Below the pieces are notes generated by a model, which was not told the DNA's origin, did not search any database, and saw only the letters and a list, made by a program, of their open reading frames with translations. Source: Lingula anatina (taxonomy: Eukaryota > Brachiopoda > Lingulata > Lingulida > Lingulidae). From it: 22,040 nt of DNA. The stretch is taken from assembly GCF_001039355.2 (NCBI RefSeq), contig NW_019776188.1:64001-86040 (forward strand), in the 5' to 3' direction. Position 1 is the stretch's first letter; each line of letters starts with the position of its first letter. A program made the translations under genes and the position numbers. Positions 1 through 7,868 of the stretch are shown here, piece by piece.

Positions 1-276
1 TGAAAGAGGGTGGGGGGTGGGGGGTGTCACTGTTTTTTAGGAATGACGGACCTCGGATTCAAAGCCGACCCTCGGCCCCTTTGTGGTGGGGTTCGGGGCC
101 CGCTGAAGGTCCCTAAAATATTTTGCTGTTTTGAAGGTCAAACGGTGCCATTTTGAACGGTTAAGAACTATAAATCAGCTTGTTAAAATTCTAATTTCAA
201 GAAGGAAATATTAGTGATTATTTTCGGAAACCAAAGGGGGCTGAAGACCCCCTTGATACCCCTTCTAAAACCGCCA

Positions 277-312
<36 letters not shown>

Positions 313-339
313 CTGTATGCCAACTATTTTTTTACTTAC
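1..339. other. Left-edge non-coding stretch, G-rich and with a short hairpin
   Basis: No coding signal is visible. The first 25 bases are G-rich runs split by T. A hairpin with 7-bp arms (AAGGGGG at 234-240, CCCCCTT at 248-254) lies inside text that looks like the tail of an interspersed repeat. A CA repeat follows. The stretch lies downstream (minus strand) of exon B of the unknown membrane-protein unit, so it is probably part of an intron whose last exon is outside the window. Confidence 0.5.
279..311. repeat. (AC)n dinucleotide microsatellite
   Basis: An uninterrupted AC repeat of about 16 units, immediately downstream of the exon B donor site on the minus strand. Confidence 0.95.
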
Positions 340-595
340 TTATAATCAAAAGCCCCAGTATCGTATCCAAGGGCAATTGTGTAAATTATTTTTTCATTGA
401 AGGCCTGATATCGGTTGATGGCGTCATAGGTACTGACTGCAATTGCAGGCTGAGTTTGCTGAATATTTGTTGTTGTACCCTGGACTGTAATGTCAGAGCT
501 GGCGGGTTTGGAGATTGCGACGGCTGAGATGATGAGCGCAACTATCGCAATCAGGCCACATATCACTAAGGTTAAAATTGTCAGCAACCGTGGTC
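340..595 (-). CDS. Unit 1 exon B: transmembrane exon of an unrecognised type II membrane protein
   Basis: This is an internal exon on the minus strand. It has a pyrimidine-rich acceptor (TTTCTTCTCTCCAAG, AG ending at 596) and a GTAAGT donor starting at 339. It is open throughout in the frame that joins exon A. It encodes two basic-flanked residues, then a strongly hydrophobic segment (LLTILTLVICGLIAIVAL and onward to about residue 48 of the joined protein). A Lys-Pro pair and a Thr/Gln-rich stalk follow, then a polar region ending near residue 105. A short positive N-terminus before the membrane segment suggests type II topology (N-in, C-out). A decayed copy exists at 4221-4080 with the same frame and the same acceptor AG, which supports a real exon. 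I do not recognise the family. The matching exon C for this unit would lie left of base 1. Confidence 0.6.
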
Positions 596-1177
596 CTTGG
601 AGAGAAGAAATTTACGCATTTAATTTGACGAAAGTGATTCAAAATTGCAAATTCTTTACCAAGAAAGACGAAATACAAGCTTTACCAACCAACATAAAGC
701 ATTCTTTGAAATCGCAAAGAAATTGCAACGCTATGAGTGAAAAAACGTATGAGTTATATAAAAAAAAATCACTGTTCACAGCTCAGAAACGTTACCACAT
801 TTTATTGTGTTCCATTAGTTACGTAATGCATAATGTACGTGCTCGTCAAGTCGTACTGAGTACCGGTTCAACATGAAAATCTGACTCCGGGAGTCAACAT
901 TTCATTATAAAAATCTGACTACCCCCATGAAATCTTGACTCCCAAAGTCATATACTCAAATAAAATAAAATTTTGTGGGGGGAGTCAAAATTTTATCATG
1001 AAAGTTTGACTGGGGAGTCACCTTTTCATTATGAAAATCTGACTGGGGAGTCACCTTTTAAAAGAATCAGTTTTTTATGGTACACCGGTTACAATAAACG
1101 TTATATAAAAATGTTAACGCAAAATGATTCCTGGTTAAAGAAAACATTCATACAAATCATTTGAAAGGCAAAATTAC
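596..1177 (-). other. Intron A-B of unit 1
   Basis: The interval is bounded by a GTAATT donor (from 1177) and a good acceptor (AG at 597-596). It carries the palindromic minisatellite at 872-1062 and is otherwise AT-rich without recognisable content. A plus-strand open frame at 490-876 runs antisense to exon B and has no coding features of its own. Confidence 0.5.
872..1062. repeat. Minisatellite of about 32 bp units with palindromic cores
   Basis: Four to five diverged copies of a unit reading roughly ATTATGAAAATCTGACTGGG followed by GAGTCACCTTTTC. The two rightmost copies are nearly identical; the left copies carry indels. Each copy contains an inverted core: GACTCC-G-GGAGTC is a perfect palindrome with a one-base centre, and later copies have GACT-GGGG-AGTC or TGACT-n5-AGTCA. 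It lies within the inferred intron between exons A and B. Confidence 0.75.
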
Positions 1178-1238
1178 CTTCCAACTGGTTGGTTCTCGTC
1201 ACAAGATTGACATTACTGTCGCTTCTTGTATCCGACAT
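1178..1238 (-). CDS. Unit 1 exon A: start exon of the unrecognised type II membrane protein
   Basis: A minus-strand ATG at 1238-1236 opens a 61-nt segment encoding MSDTRSDSNVNLVTRTNQLE. It ends with one extra base before a GTAATT donor. That phase fits exon B, which begins with two bases completing a Gly codon. The peptide is polar and short, as expected for a cytoplasmic tail before the membrane segment of exon B. A homologous segment at 5267-5189 keeps the frame with a six-codon insertion and keeps the GT donor, but has GTG in place of ATG. The evidence for coding is frame conservation between the two copies; I see no known domain. Confidence 0.55.
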
Positions 1239-1565
1239 GTTGGATTAGAGGACACGGGCAAATGCACTGTTACTCAAAATGGTTGTCACATCATCGAGGA
1301 TTTGGTTGTTATAGGCTTTTAAAGGTCAATATATATTGATATTTTGACTTTTTTCTTCCACACAGTAATCAATGACCATTTGGCATAACAAATGCACATT
1401 GTATGAGCACATGTCAACGGATGGCAGCTTCAAATTTAAATTAAGATTGTAAAGGTTATGAGAATAGACGTTGCTAAGTTGGCTGTAAAATATGTGTTTT
1501 AGCCCACATATAAAGAAGCCTGTCAGAGTAGATGAGATCATATATCAGACCTCCACAAAATTAAA
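1239..1565 (-). other. Upstream flank of unit 1 exon A, no recognisable feature
   Basis: This is the presumed 5' UTR and promoter side of unit 1 on the minus strand. Homology with unit 2 extends only about 15 bases upstream of the start (through CCTCTAATCC). I see no clear TATA box or initiator. The 1326-1541 minus open frame has no domain or paralogue support. Confidence 0.3.
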
Positions 1566-1569
1566 GGTG

Positions 1570-2210
1570 AAGCCATGCCAGGACCGACTGATATTAGTCT
1601 TTTAAGAGAACCAGGTAGTTGGTTTTACTGACGAAGGTCTCAGCAATTCCTATAAAAGAGTAGTCAGGAGGAGAGCTGTGATCGGCATTGTAGCTCATGA
1701 CGGTTCTGACAAAATCCAGAGGCCGAACCCATGCATCAACTCCCGTGATGTCAGTGCCATTACCAACATTGCCATAGAACCCGCACTAAATCTTCCATTG
1801 CCATGGAATGCTACAATATCACAGACCCATCTTTTCTTCCTTTTTCCCAGGCAAACTATCAAACGGAGGCTCGCCCAACATTTACACGCACAATATTCCA
1901 GGTCAATATTCATTTGCAGCATGGCATTGCCATCCCTGATGATGTCCGTTTGGTGAGAGATTTTATGAACGGAAACACCATTCTATTTAATGTCCCACCC
2001 ACCACAAGCCCTGGTATAAACTCACTTGAACATCTTTTGGGATGAATCAGGGAGAGCAGTAAAAGGGAGACACCCACCTGGAGCAAATTTACACCAGACA
2101 ACCTTTAAACCCAGAGTGGAACAGAATCTCCCAGCAAAGATTGGTGACACTGATGAACAGCATGTCCCGTCCCGTTACGGAACTTTGTCGCGATCGTGCA
2201 CGTAGGGAGG
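1570..2210 (+). pseudogene. Decayed Tc1/mariner-family transposase remnant
   Basis: Several plus-strand fragments read like the C-terminal half of a Tc1-type DDE transposase, spread over different frames. They include FTDEG near 1625, a basic RVVRRR stretch near 1660, and a degenerate SPGINSLEHLL at about 2005-2037, matching the family SPDLNPIEHLW motif. In the next frame come WDESGRAVKGRHPPGANLHQ (about 2038-2096) and then an EWNRI-like and NSMSR-like end (about 2115-2165). At least two frameshifts and lost catalytic-block residues make it inactive. I could not delimit terminal inverted repeats. It sits in the spacer between unit 1 exon A and unit 2 exon C, so it inserted after or during unit duplication. 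Confidence 0.75.
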
Positions 2211-2220
2211 GGGGGGGGGG
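2209..2220. repeat. Poly-G run
   Basis: Twelve uninterrupted G residues, directly at the end of the transposase remnant. Confidence 0.9.
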
Positions 2221-2835
2221 TTCACAACCACATTTGCTAAAATAATTGTATTAAGAAATCTTTTTAAAGATATGTGTGTGAAATTTTGAAGTTGTTTGTA
2301 ATCTTTCATGAAGAATTTTAAGAGTTTTTGTTTGAGTAAAATCTGTGGTAGTTTTCAGGGGCCATTAAAAAAAAACATTTAAACCACAGGAAGTGCAATA
2401 TAAGTGTTTGTTGTTTCTTTTGCATGTCTAGCATTTCGATCTGCAATGATACAGCTAGGCTGCACTTAAGCTTACGTTAGTAACACAATCTCTGAATATC
2501 ATTAGGCGTGACATCCATATTGAACAACAGCGTACAATCAACATGCTTATGCAAGGCACGGATTGTGCCTGTTCAAATTTCAAACAGCAAAAAATAAAAT
2601 ACAATCTCTGCCAAGTATGTATAAGTGCTACAGTCAAAGCCAAGCAAAGTTAATGTAAAATGCTTTAAAAAGAAACGTTTAAATTTATGCCTTCCCTTTT
2701 TAATTTAAATTATTTCTTCCCGTATTGAAATAAGTTGCCTTTCAAGATGAATTAAAACCTCAAGGATATACGCCTTGGCGAAGGCGAATAAAAAGTCCAT
2801 TACAAGCATTTTTCATTCTTCTTAATTTTCAGTGT
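2221..2835. other. Inter-unit spacer and likely 3' UTR of exon C
   Basis: No coding content is recognised. The right part (about 2720-2835) resembles about 5700-5830: both contain TTGAAATAAG followed by a GCCTTT block, and CACAAGCATTT / TACAAGCATTT followed by a pyrimidine-rich stretch. This indicates that the duplicated unit extends into the 3' flank of exon C. A minus-strand ATTAAA near 2704-2699 is a possible poly(A) signal. Confidence 0.45.
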
Positions 2836-2841
2836 TTTATT
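2836..2841 (-). terminator. AATAAA poly(A) signal overlapping the exon C stop codon
   Basis: On the minus strand the end of exon C reads ACC-TAA-TAAAAC, so the canonical AATAAA hexamer begins inside the stop codon. If used, the 3' UTR would be only about 20 nt. Whether this site is used cannot be told from sequence; a second possible ATTAAA lies about 135 nt further on. Confidence 0.3.
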
Positions 2842-3074
2842 AGGTTAATGTGGTTAATGCTGCTTGGTTAGAACAGGTATTCTTTCCCTGCTCATATTCA
2901 GACATGTTATACGCGTTCCAATACACGTTTGTTTCATTGACACACATATTGTAAAGGGTGACATCCGGGGCAGTGTGACACGCCGCTGGTCTGACATTTT
3001 TGAATAATTCACTCTTAATTTTGGTAAAAAGAAGAGGGGAAGAGACTGCGTCATGCTTTGAAAAGGTGTTGCTA
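2840..3074 (-). CDS. Unit 2 exon C: intact terminal exon, Cys/Asn-rich ectodomain end
   Basis: A minus-strand exon after the acceptor CTATGTCCTACAG (AG ending at 3075). It is open to a TAA at 2842-2840, giving 77 complete codons after one phase-completing base. Exon B ends with two bases, so the phases fit. In the joined numbering it spans residues 106-183, with Cys138, Cys150 and Cys173 and N-glycosylation sequons at Asn152 (NET), Asn162 (NMS) and Asn171 (NTC). These fit an extracellular position. The reading frame is supported by a diverged copy near 5900 that preserves the NxYN(M/I) core. By position it belongs to the same unit as the broken exons A' and B', so it may be an orphan exon, or be joined by alternative splicing. 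Confidence 0.5.
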
Positions 3075-4079
3075 CTGTAGGACATAGGCATTGATCGATC
3101 GTCAAAAACATCTAATTTAAATAGTCATTGCAAAATAAGTTAGAAAATCCAATTAGCATTAAAAGAATAAATAAGTAAAGTACTGCTGTGAAAAGGAGTG
3201 ACTTTTAAATTTTTTCTGACATATTTCCAAAATTGTGCTTGGATTCATTTTAAAATGGACCTCCCCCCTCCCCCTTCAAGTAATCCTGGATCCGCACGTG
3301 ATACGATACTGATGCTGATCAATCCAAGACTTTATTTTGACTATAGCCTACACTGTATGCCTAAAAATAAGATTTTACTGTTTATTGGCAAGACTTTCAA
3401 ACTTCATCACTTCATTGGCATGATTCATGATTCGTGAAAATGAAATTAGACTCCACATTCATAATGTCTCTGTAATTCCCACAAATACTGTAGTAACGAA
3501 TGGTGGGTGCATTATCCGTCAATATTTGGTTGAAATATTTACCTTAACTCATATGGTTATTTTAACTAAAATCAAGCATATTGATCTATATTACAGATAT
3601 AATAAATTCTGAATAAGCAATTTGAAATAATAGAATTAAAGGCATATGATGAATTTCATGTACTGGGGAAAGATTTTGAATAATATCTGTTATTGGTCTT
3701 AGATAACTTTAACTTATTCAGACATTCAAAAAACTGTATCCTTACATTTTTAAAAATCGTCTATTGCCGAATCGTCTAGGTATAAATCCATAACTATTTT
3801 TGGTGCATCTGAGTGAAGCAACAACCAACATGCATGATTTGAATGTTTAGTTTAAGTATGATTTATTCAAGTAGAGCCATGCTTGATCGCCTTATTACGA
3901 CGCTTAAAATATTTCTATAAAAGAAATATTGCCTTACATGTGCATTAAAATTAACATTTATGAAATATGTAAAAAAAATCCACCTTACATATTCTCCCTT
4001 GCTGCGGCGGTATGACTCCGTGGCCGACCTACAATCTATACCCTGTACTCCTCAATACACTACATACACATTTTCAGGC
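3075..4079. other. AT-rich spacer, presumed B'-C intron of unit 2
   Basis: About 1 kb between exon B' and exon C. I see no RNA gene, repeat family or conserved open frame. The plus-strand open frames at 3198-3437 and 3427-3612 have low-complexity AT-driven composition and no paralogue support. Confidence 0.4.
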
Positions 4080-4221
4080 GAAGTTTGATGAATATTTGTC
4101 GTTAAATACTAGACTGTAATGTTTGGACTAGCGGGTTTCCAGATTGCGAAGGCTGAGGTGATGAGCGCAACTATCGCAATCGGTACACATATCACAATGG
4201 TTATTGTTAGCATTCGAGATA
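4080..4221 (-). pseudogene. Unit 2 exon B': decayed copy of the transmembrane exon
   Basis: The first part aligns codon for codon with unit 1 exon B: VICxxIAIVALIxSAxAIxK, then P-A-S-x-x-I-T-V. A nonsense TAG (4111-4109) replaces the CAG codon of unit 1. Beyond it similarity fades after the ACAAATATTCA block. The acceptor AG is kept (4223-4222), but its pyrimidine tract is replaced by purine-rich sequence. Any product would stop about 38 codons into the exon, just after the membrane segment. Confidence 0.7.
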
Positions 4222-4445
4222 CTAATCTTCGTTTGGTACTGTTTCCCTTACACGATTCCGTAGTAATCTGGATAAAGTAACTCGAAACTGTGAACTTTGT
4301 AAGGGGCAAAACATACTGGGTTTAAAACTGGTTTCAGCCGATATACAAATGTACCACTTTCAGGGGGATCCGATGAAAACTCATGACCCCCCCAACTTAA
4401 CCTAACGCATGCATAAAGCTAAACAATGTCAAGCAGTAGTAATAA

Positions 4446-4463
4446 GGGGGGGGGGGGGGGGGG
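4446..4463. repeat. Poly-G run of 18
   Basis: The longest homopolymer in the window. Eighteen G residues follow AATAA. Confidence 0.9.
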
Positions 4464-4507
4464 CTCTCGAAAGTCCGAAGGTTCATTGGTCAGAAAAATC
4501 GTAACAT

Positions 4508-4562
4508 CAGTAGTTATGTTACATTTACAACATAACACCAGTAGTTATGTTACATTTACAAC
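4508..4562. repeat. Tandem duplication, 31-bp period
   Basis: CAGTAGTTATGTTACATTTA plus CAAC occurs at 4508 and again at 4539, an exact 24-base match. The intervening bases contain CATAAC, the complement of GTTATG, so short hairpins are possible. Confidence 0.85.
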
Positions 4563-4977
4563 GTGCAACTAAAATCTACTTTTTAACGGTGAGAGGTCTT
4601 ACCACACGACTGTGTGACCCCTTACATTGATCTTATTTGCATGCCAATGACATGGATCAAAAGAATGAAAGGAAGGAACTCGACACAAAAAGAAACAGAA
4701 TTTATTAAGGGGTAGTGAAAGGTGCGCTCGCATATAATAGCTCGAGCAAGCTATTTCAAAATCGCGTTTTTGTCGAACAACACATACGGTACATTTTGTG
4801 TTTATAAATATTTAAGACACATACACGTCATTTCAGACATCATTCACACATCATCTGAAAAACAAAATGACACTTCCCCACATTTAACACGCCCATGTTG
4901 AAATAAGCGTCGGAGACAACATGAAATATATCGATACGTAAATCATGATTAAATTGTCTTGCAATTGATATCAAAAG

Positions 4978-5010
4978 ATAAATAAATAAAAAAATAAATA
5001 AATAAATAAA
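4978..5010. repeat. (AAAT)n microsatellite
   Basis: AAATAAATAAA tetranucleotide repeats with one A-tract interruption. Confidence 0.85.
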
Positions 5011-5188
5011 TTCATGTAGTAAGTCAGCTATGTCTGCAGATCTTATTCAGATATTTCTAAATATATTTTCGTTGAACATCAACCTCATCACATTTATCTA
5101 ACATGTGCGTCGTGTGCATTGTTAATAATGGTTGCAATGAGCTTTATAAATTGTTTTTAAAAACATTTATCCATTTTAGCAGAGTCAC

Positions 5189-5267
5189 ACCCCAACTGGT
5201 TGGTGCTTGTCACAAGATTGATATTACTGTCGCTCCTGGCATTATTGTCGCTATATGCACCTGACAC
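5189..5267 (-). pseudogene. Unit 2 exon A': start exon copy with lost ATG
   Basis: Homologous to unit 1 exon A. The shared peptide in frame is RSDSNINLVTSTNQL versus RSDSNVNLVTRTNQL. It is 18 nt longer (six extra codons encoding an extra SDN-like segment), so the phase is preserved. The initiator is GTG (5267-5265) instead of ATG, and an in-frame TAG lies just upstream, so no alternative in-frame ATG is available. Together with the nonsense codon in exon B' this marks unit 2 as a probable pseudogene, although near-perfect frame retention shows that decay is recent. Confidence 0.65.
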
Positions 5268-5339
5268 CTTGGACTAGAGGTCTCAAGCAAAGACATAAAT
5301 AATCAACTTATTCCCGCAACGCATGAAAAATGAGTGCAC

Positions 5340-5498
5340 TCAGAACAGCGGACTAACAGATCCGCGGACCAAATATGGCGACCCACTAAAAAGCTTACCG
5401 GTTAATTCCCGATTAAACATTGAATAGATTCCCCGCGGGGATTACGCAACAAGCATTCGCCATATTTGATCCGCGGATCTGTTAGTCCGCTGTTCTGA
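5340..5498. mobile_element. MITE-like element with 42-bp terminal inverted repeats
   Basis: The left arm (5340-5381) and right arm (5457-5498) are reverse complements over 42 bases with a single mismatch. Both begin TCAGAACAGCGGACTAACAG when read inward and contain the self-palindrome TCCGCGGA. Similarity extends about three more bases outward. AATGA occurs on both outer flanks and may be a target-site duplication. The 75-bp interior has no coding capacity and holds a second palindrome, CCCCGCGGGG (5431-5440). I see no transposase for it here, which fits a non-autonomous DNA transposon. It lies just upstream (minus strand) of exon A'. Confidence 0.8.
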
Positions 5499-5501
5499 AT
5501 G

Positions 5502-5830
5502 CGAATGATACCTGTTTAGATTATAAATGAACCTGCGTGATGGAACCACATTTCATTTGCATAACATATGCGAATGCCTCATGTGCCCGAACAAATAGCA
5601 CTGGCTATTAAGGGCATCTGACCGCAATAATGCATAGTATACCTGTAATGTTGAAGAGAGAATTCAACGTATTTTCGTTTTTCTTATAGAAACTTGTTTG
5701 TTTTCATTCTGTTGAAATAAGGCGCCTTTGAATTTGAAGCAAAAACTAAAAGAATACGTGCAGCTACATCACAAGCATTTCTTATTTTTCTCATCTTTCC
5801 AAGGATTTAAAAGTTAAATATTGTCGTGCA
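5502..5830. other. Spacer, 3' flank of decayed exon C'
   Basis: No gene is seen. The right half is the homologue of the 3' flank of the intact exon C (compare 2720-2835). The rest is unremarkable. Confidence 0.4.
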
Positions 5831-5832
5831 TG

Positions 5833-6065
5833 CTAAGTTAGATCAACTGGTATTCGTTCATTCTCAAATCCAGTTATGTTATACGTGTTGCAATGCACGC
5901 TTGCCTCAATGACACTGACACATGAAAACTGGTGAAAAACATTGACCTTCTGACAAGTAGGAAGATGTTGCTTATTACCTCTGGCGATCTGAGTGTAATA
6001 AGAGGGGAGGGGGCGTTCTTTTCCCCGCCCCCAACCCCGAAGTGATAGGACCTAATTTGTTTCAT
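5833..6065 (-). pseudogene. Decayed exon C' of a third (rightmost) unit
   Basis: On the minus strand, a frame ending at TAG (5835-5833) reads VIEASVHCNTYNITGFENER. It aligns with VNETNVYWNAYNMSEYEQGK of the intact exon C. Nucleotide similarity is strong over GTTATACG-GTTxCAAT-CACG-TTxxxTCA. It contains a 6-nt insertion after the Cys-Val pair and becomes unalignable towards the acceptor side, where a C/G-rich low-complexity tract lies. No exon A or B for this unit is visible to the right before the aquaporin, so it is a truncated copy. Confidence 0.55.
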
Positions 6066-6069
6066 GAAA

Positions 6070-7318
6070 TTTCGAAAAAATTATTCCACATTTGTTAAAG
6101 AGAGGGATATGACCTTGCTAATACACTTTCCCCCCTCCCCCGGCCCCAAAGCCTATCGTTAAAATAAACAAAATAAAATATTTTCCAGGTCGTTTCCAGG
6201 ACTTATAGCTACCAAAAGCTAACTCTTTTTCTTTTTTTTTTATTTTCAAATAGTTCGTCTTTCTCCACTTCAGCCAGCTATTTTCAGTATTTTCGACATT
6301 CAGGTCGGTAGATTCTTGGGAAATCGAAGATTCGTTGACAGCGCAGTTTTGACTCATCCATTGGAATCCCAAAGAATATTCATTAGTTACTCATTAGAGG
6401 TAGATTGTGTATAATGCATGCCCATCCTCGCAGTCTGACACACCGACACACATCGTCACGTTGTCAATGGTAAACAACTCATACGGTGGAAATATTTTCA
6501 ATTATCTTGTCAAAAATGTGCATAACTCCTGACCTTACAAAAGAGAAGTGAAGAAGTCAATGTACACCTACATTATGCAAGAATGTTTGACAGTTACTGC
6601 TTGAGGCGTGGGCCTTATACATAAAGAAGAAGTCTGTTGCTATGCCCTGGTTACTTGAAGTCGTATTTTAAATCTGACTTATGACAGCCCACCGAAGGAG
6701 ATAGCAGGTAAGAGGATTTCATAGCTTTTGGACTAACATTGTTGAAGCTGCATGACCTATGATAGCTTAAAACCACAAACTCTGATCATTTTCACTGATT
6801 AAATTAATTTTACACCTTTTCGTCAGGTTAATTTTAGTGGTGTAAGGATTCAAGGCATATTGCACTCACTCACTTATTAGGTACTTTTGAGTACAAGTTA
6901 ATTTTGGCAAGGGAGCACGGTACAAATCTAAATTTACTTTTAAAATTGATGTTAAGATATATATATATATGTGTCCATGGAGGAAAATATAAGTAGCTTA
7001 GCATGAAATATTATTGTTATTATTATTATTCTAAGAAGACTATCAAGACGTACGTGTAATTATAATGTATCTGTATTGTAGTTTGCAGGGGCGGCCTCTA
7101 TAATTTCACCGAGGTATCAAGGCAGTATGACAATATGTATACAGCTTATAGGGAACATCAATGTTTGTGGTTGATAAGAAGAGAACGCGACCTTAACTCG
7201 TGTACGACGCTTGGGGGACGAAGTCAAAGGTGAAGTTGTGCTAAGTGCTGCATCAGCGTATCCTATATAGCCTACATCAACTTTCTTTTATCTAAAAGGC
7301 CGAGTGAAAGCTTTTTTA
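6070..7318. other. Upstream flank of the aquaporin gene
   Basis: No coding exon is recognised. CAG-GTAAGA at 6705-6713 is a strong splice donor and could end a non-coding first aquaporin exon. Candidate acceptors before the start codon are at 7087-7088 (TTGTAGTTTGCAG) and 7297-7298 (TTCTTTTATCTAAAAG). Short AT (6957-6970) and ATT (7014-7031) repeats are present. I cannot identify the transcription start. Confidence 0.35.
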
Positions 7319-7387
7319 ATGAAATATGGCGGTAAGAAGCCTCCAAGAGTTAACTTCGTTGGGACTTTACCGCTCAGCCTTGGCTGA
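7319..7387 (+). promoter_or_regulatory. Upstream ORF overlapping the aquaporin start codon
   Basis: An ATG at 7319, seven bases before the aquaporin ATG and in the +1 frame, opens 22 codons to a TGA at 7385-7387. Its context is weak (T at -3, A at +4), while the aquaporin ATG has A at -3 and G at +4. Leaky scanning would reach the main start, so the overlapping ORF could dampen translation. It would matter only if the transcript includes 7319. Confidence 0.35.
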
Positions 7388-7868
7388 ATTTGTAGGGACG
7401 TTGTTCCTAGTCTTCGTCGCCTGCGGCTCTGTGACGGGGCGCACTGCACCCTCCATAGTTCAAGTCGCTTTTACTTTCGGTCTCAGCGTCGCCACCGTAG
7501 TGTGGGCCGTCGCTCACGTCAGCGGCGGCCACGTTAACCCGGCAGTCACGGTTGCCATGGTAACCACGCGCAGGATAAGCGTTGCCAGGGCGGTTCTCTA
7601 CGTCATCATGCAGTTACTCGGCGCGGCCGCCGGGGCCGGACTCCTGAAAGCCGTAGTCCCTTACAGTTCAATCAACAATCCAAGGGGTTTAGGGGTGACC
7701 ACCGTGGATGGAGAAGTGACCGCTGGTCAAGCGTTAGGGATAGAGTTCCTGATCACATTTGTGCTGGTGTTCACAGTATTTGCTACCTGTGATGGAAGAC
7801 GCACAGACTTATCCGGGTCGGGTCCGCTAGCAATAGGGCTGTCCGTCACTATGTGTCATCTATTTGCG
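7326..7868 (+). CDS. AQP: Aquaporin, coding exon 1 (residues 1-181)
   Basis: Encodes the first five membrane helices and the first half-helix of a MIP-family water channel in the plasma membrane. It opens MAVRSLQELTS, then AEFVGTLFLVFVACGS (helix 1). The loop-B motif SGGHVNPAVT has its NPA at residues 71-73. Helix 3 and the Ala/Gly-rich segment to residue 110 follow, then the EFLITFVLVFTVFAT helix and SGPLAIGLSV. The aromatic/arginine filter positions appear to be Phe51 and His178, as in water-selective AQP1/AQP4-type channels. The exon ends in phase 0 at GCG before GTAAGA. It is GC-rich compared with its flanks. The start has a good Kozak context and agrees with family length. The subclass (AQP1/4-like) is inferred from residues, not from a tree. 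Confidence 0.93.

Larger units (their letters stand above)
4222..5188. other. Presumed A'-B' intron of unit 2
   Basis: Non-coding. It holds a G18 run (4446-4463), a 31-bp tandem duplication (4508-4562), an AAAT-rich microsatellite (about 4978-5010), and otherwise AT-rich sequence. The GT corresponding to the donor is retained at 5188-5187. Confidence 0.45.

Noticed and set aside
490-876. 128-codon plus-strand open frame opening MSELAGLEIATAEMMSA
   Set aside because: Its beginning is exactly antisense to the transmembrane exon B, whose frame is conserved with the copy at 4221-4080. The rest has no domain and runs into the intron.
1178-2840. Reading exon C (3074-2840) as upstream of exons A and B in one transcript
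   Set aside because: Exon C ends in a stop and a poly(A) hexamer, and exon A carries an initiator ATG, so the order must be A-B-C. C at 2840 therefore belongs to unit 2, not before unit 1.
6118-6372. 84-codon minus-strand open frame near exon C'
   Set aside because: Composition is Lys- and Gly-rich from low-complexity DNA, with no paralogue in the other units and no domain.
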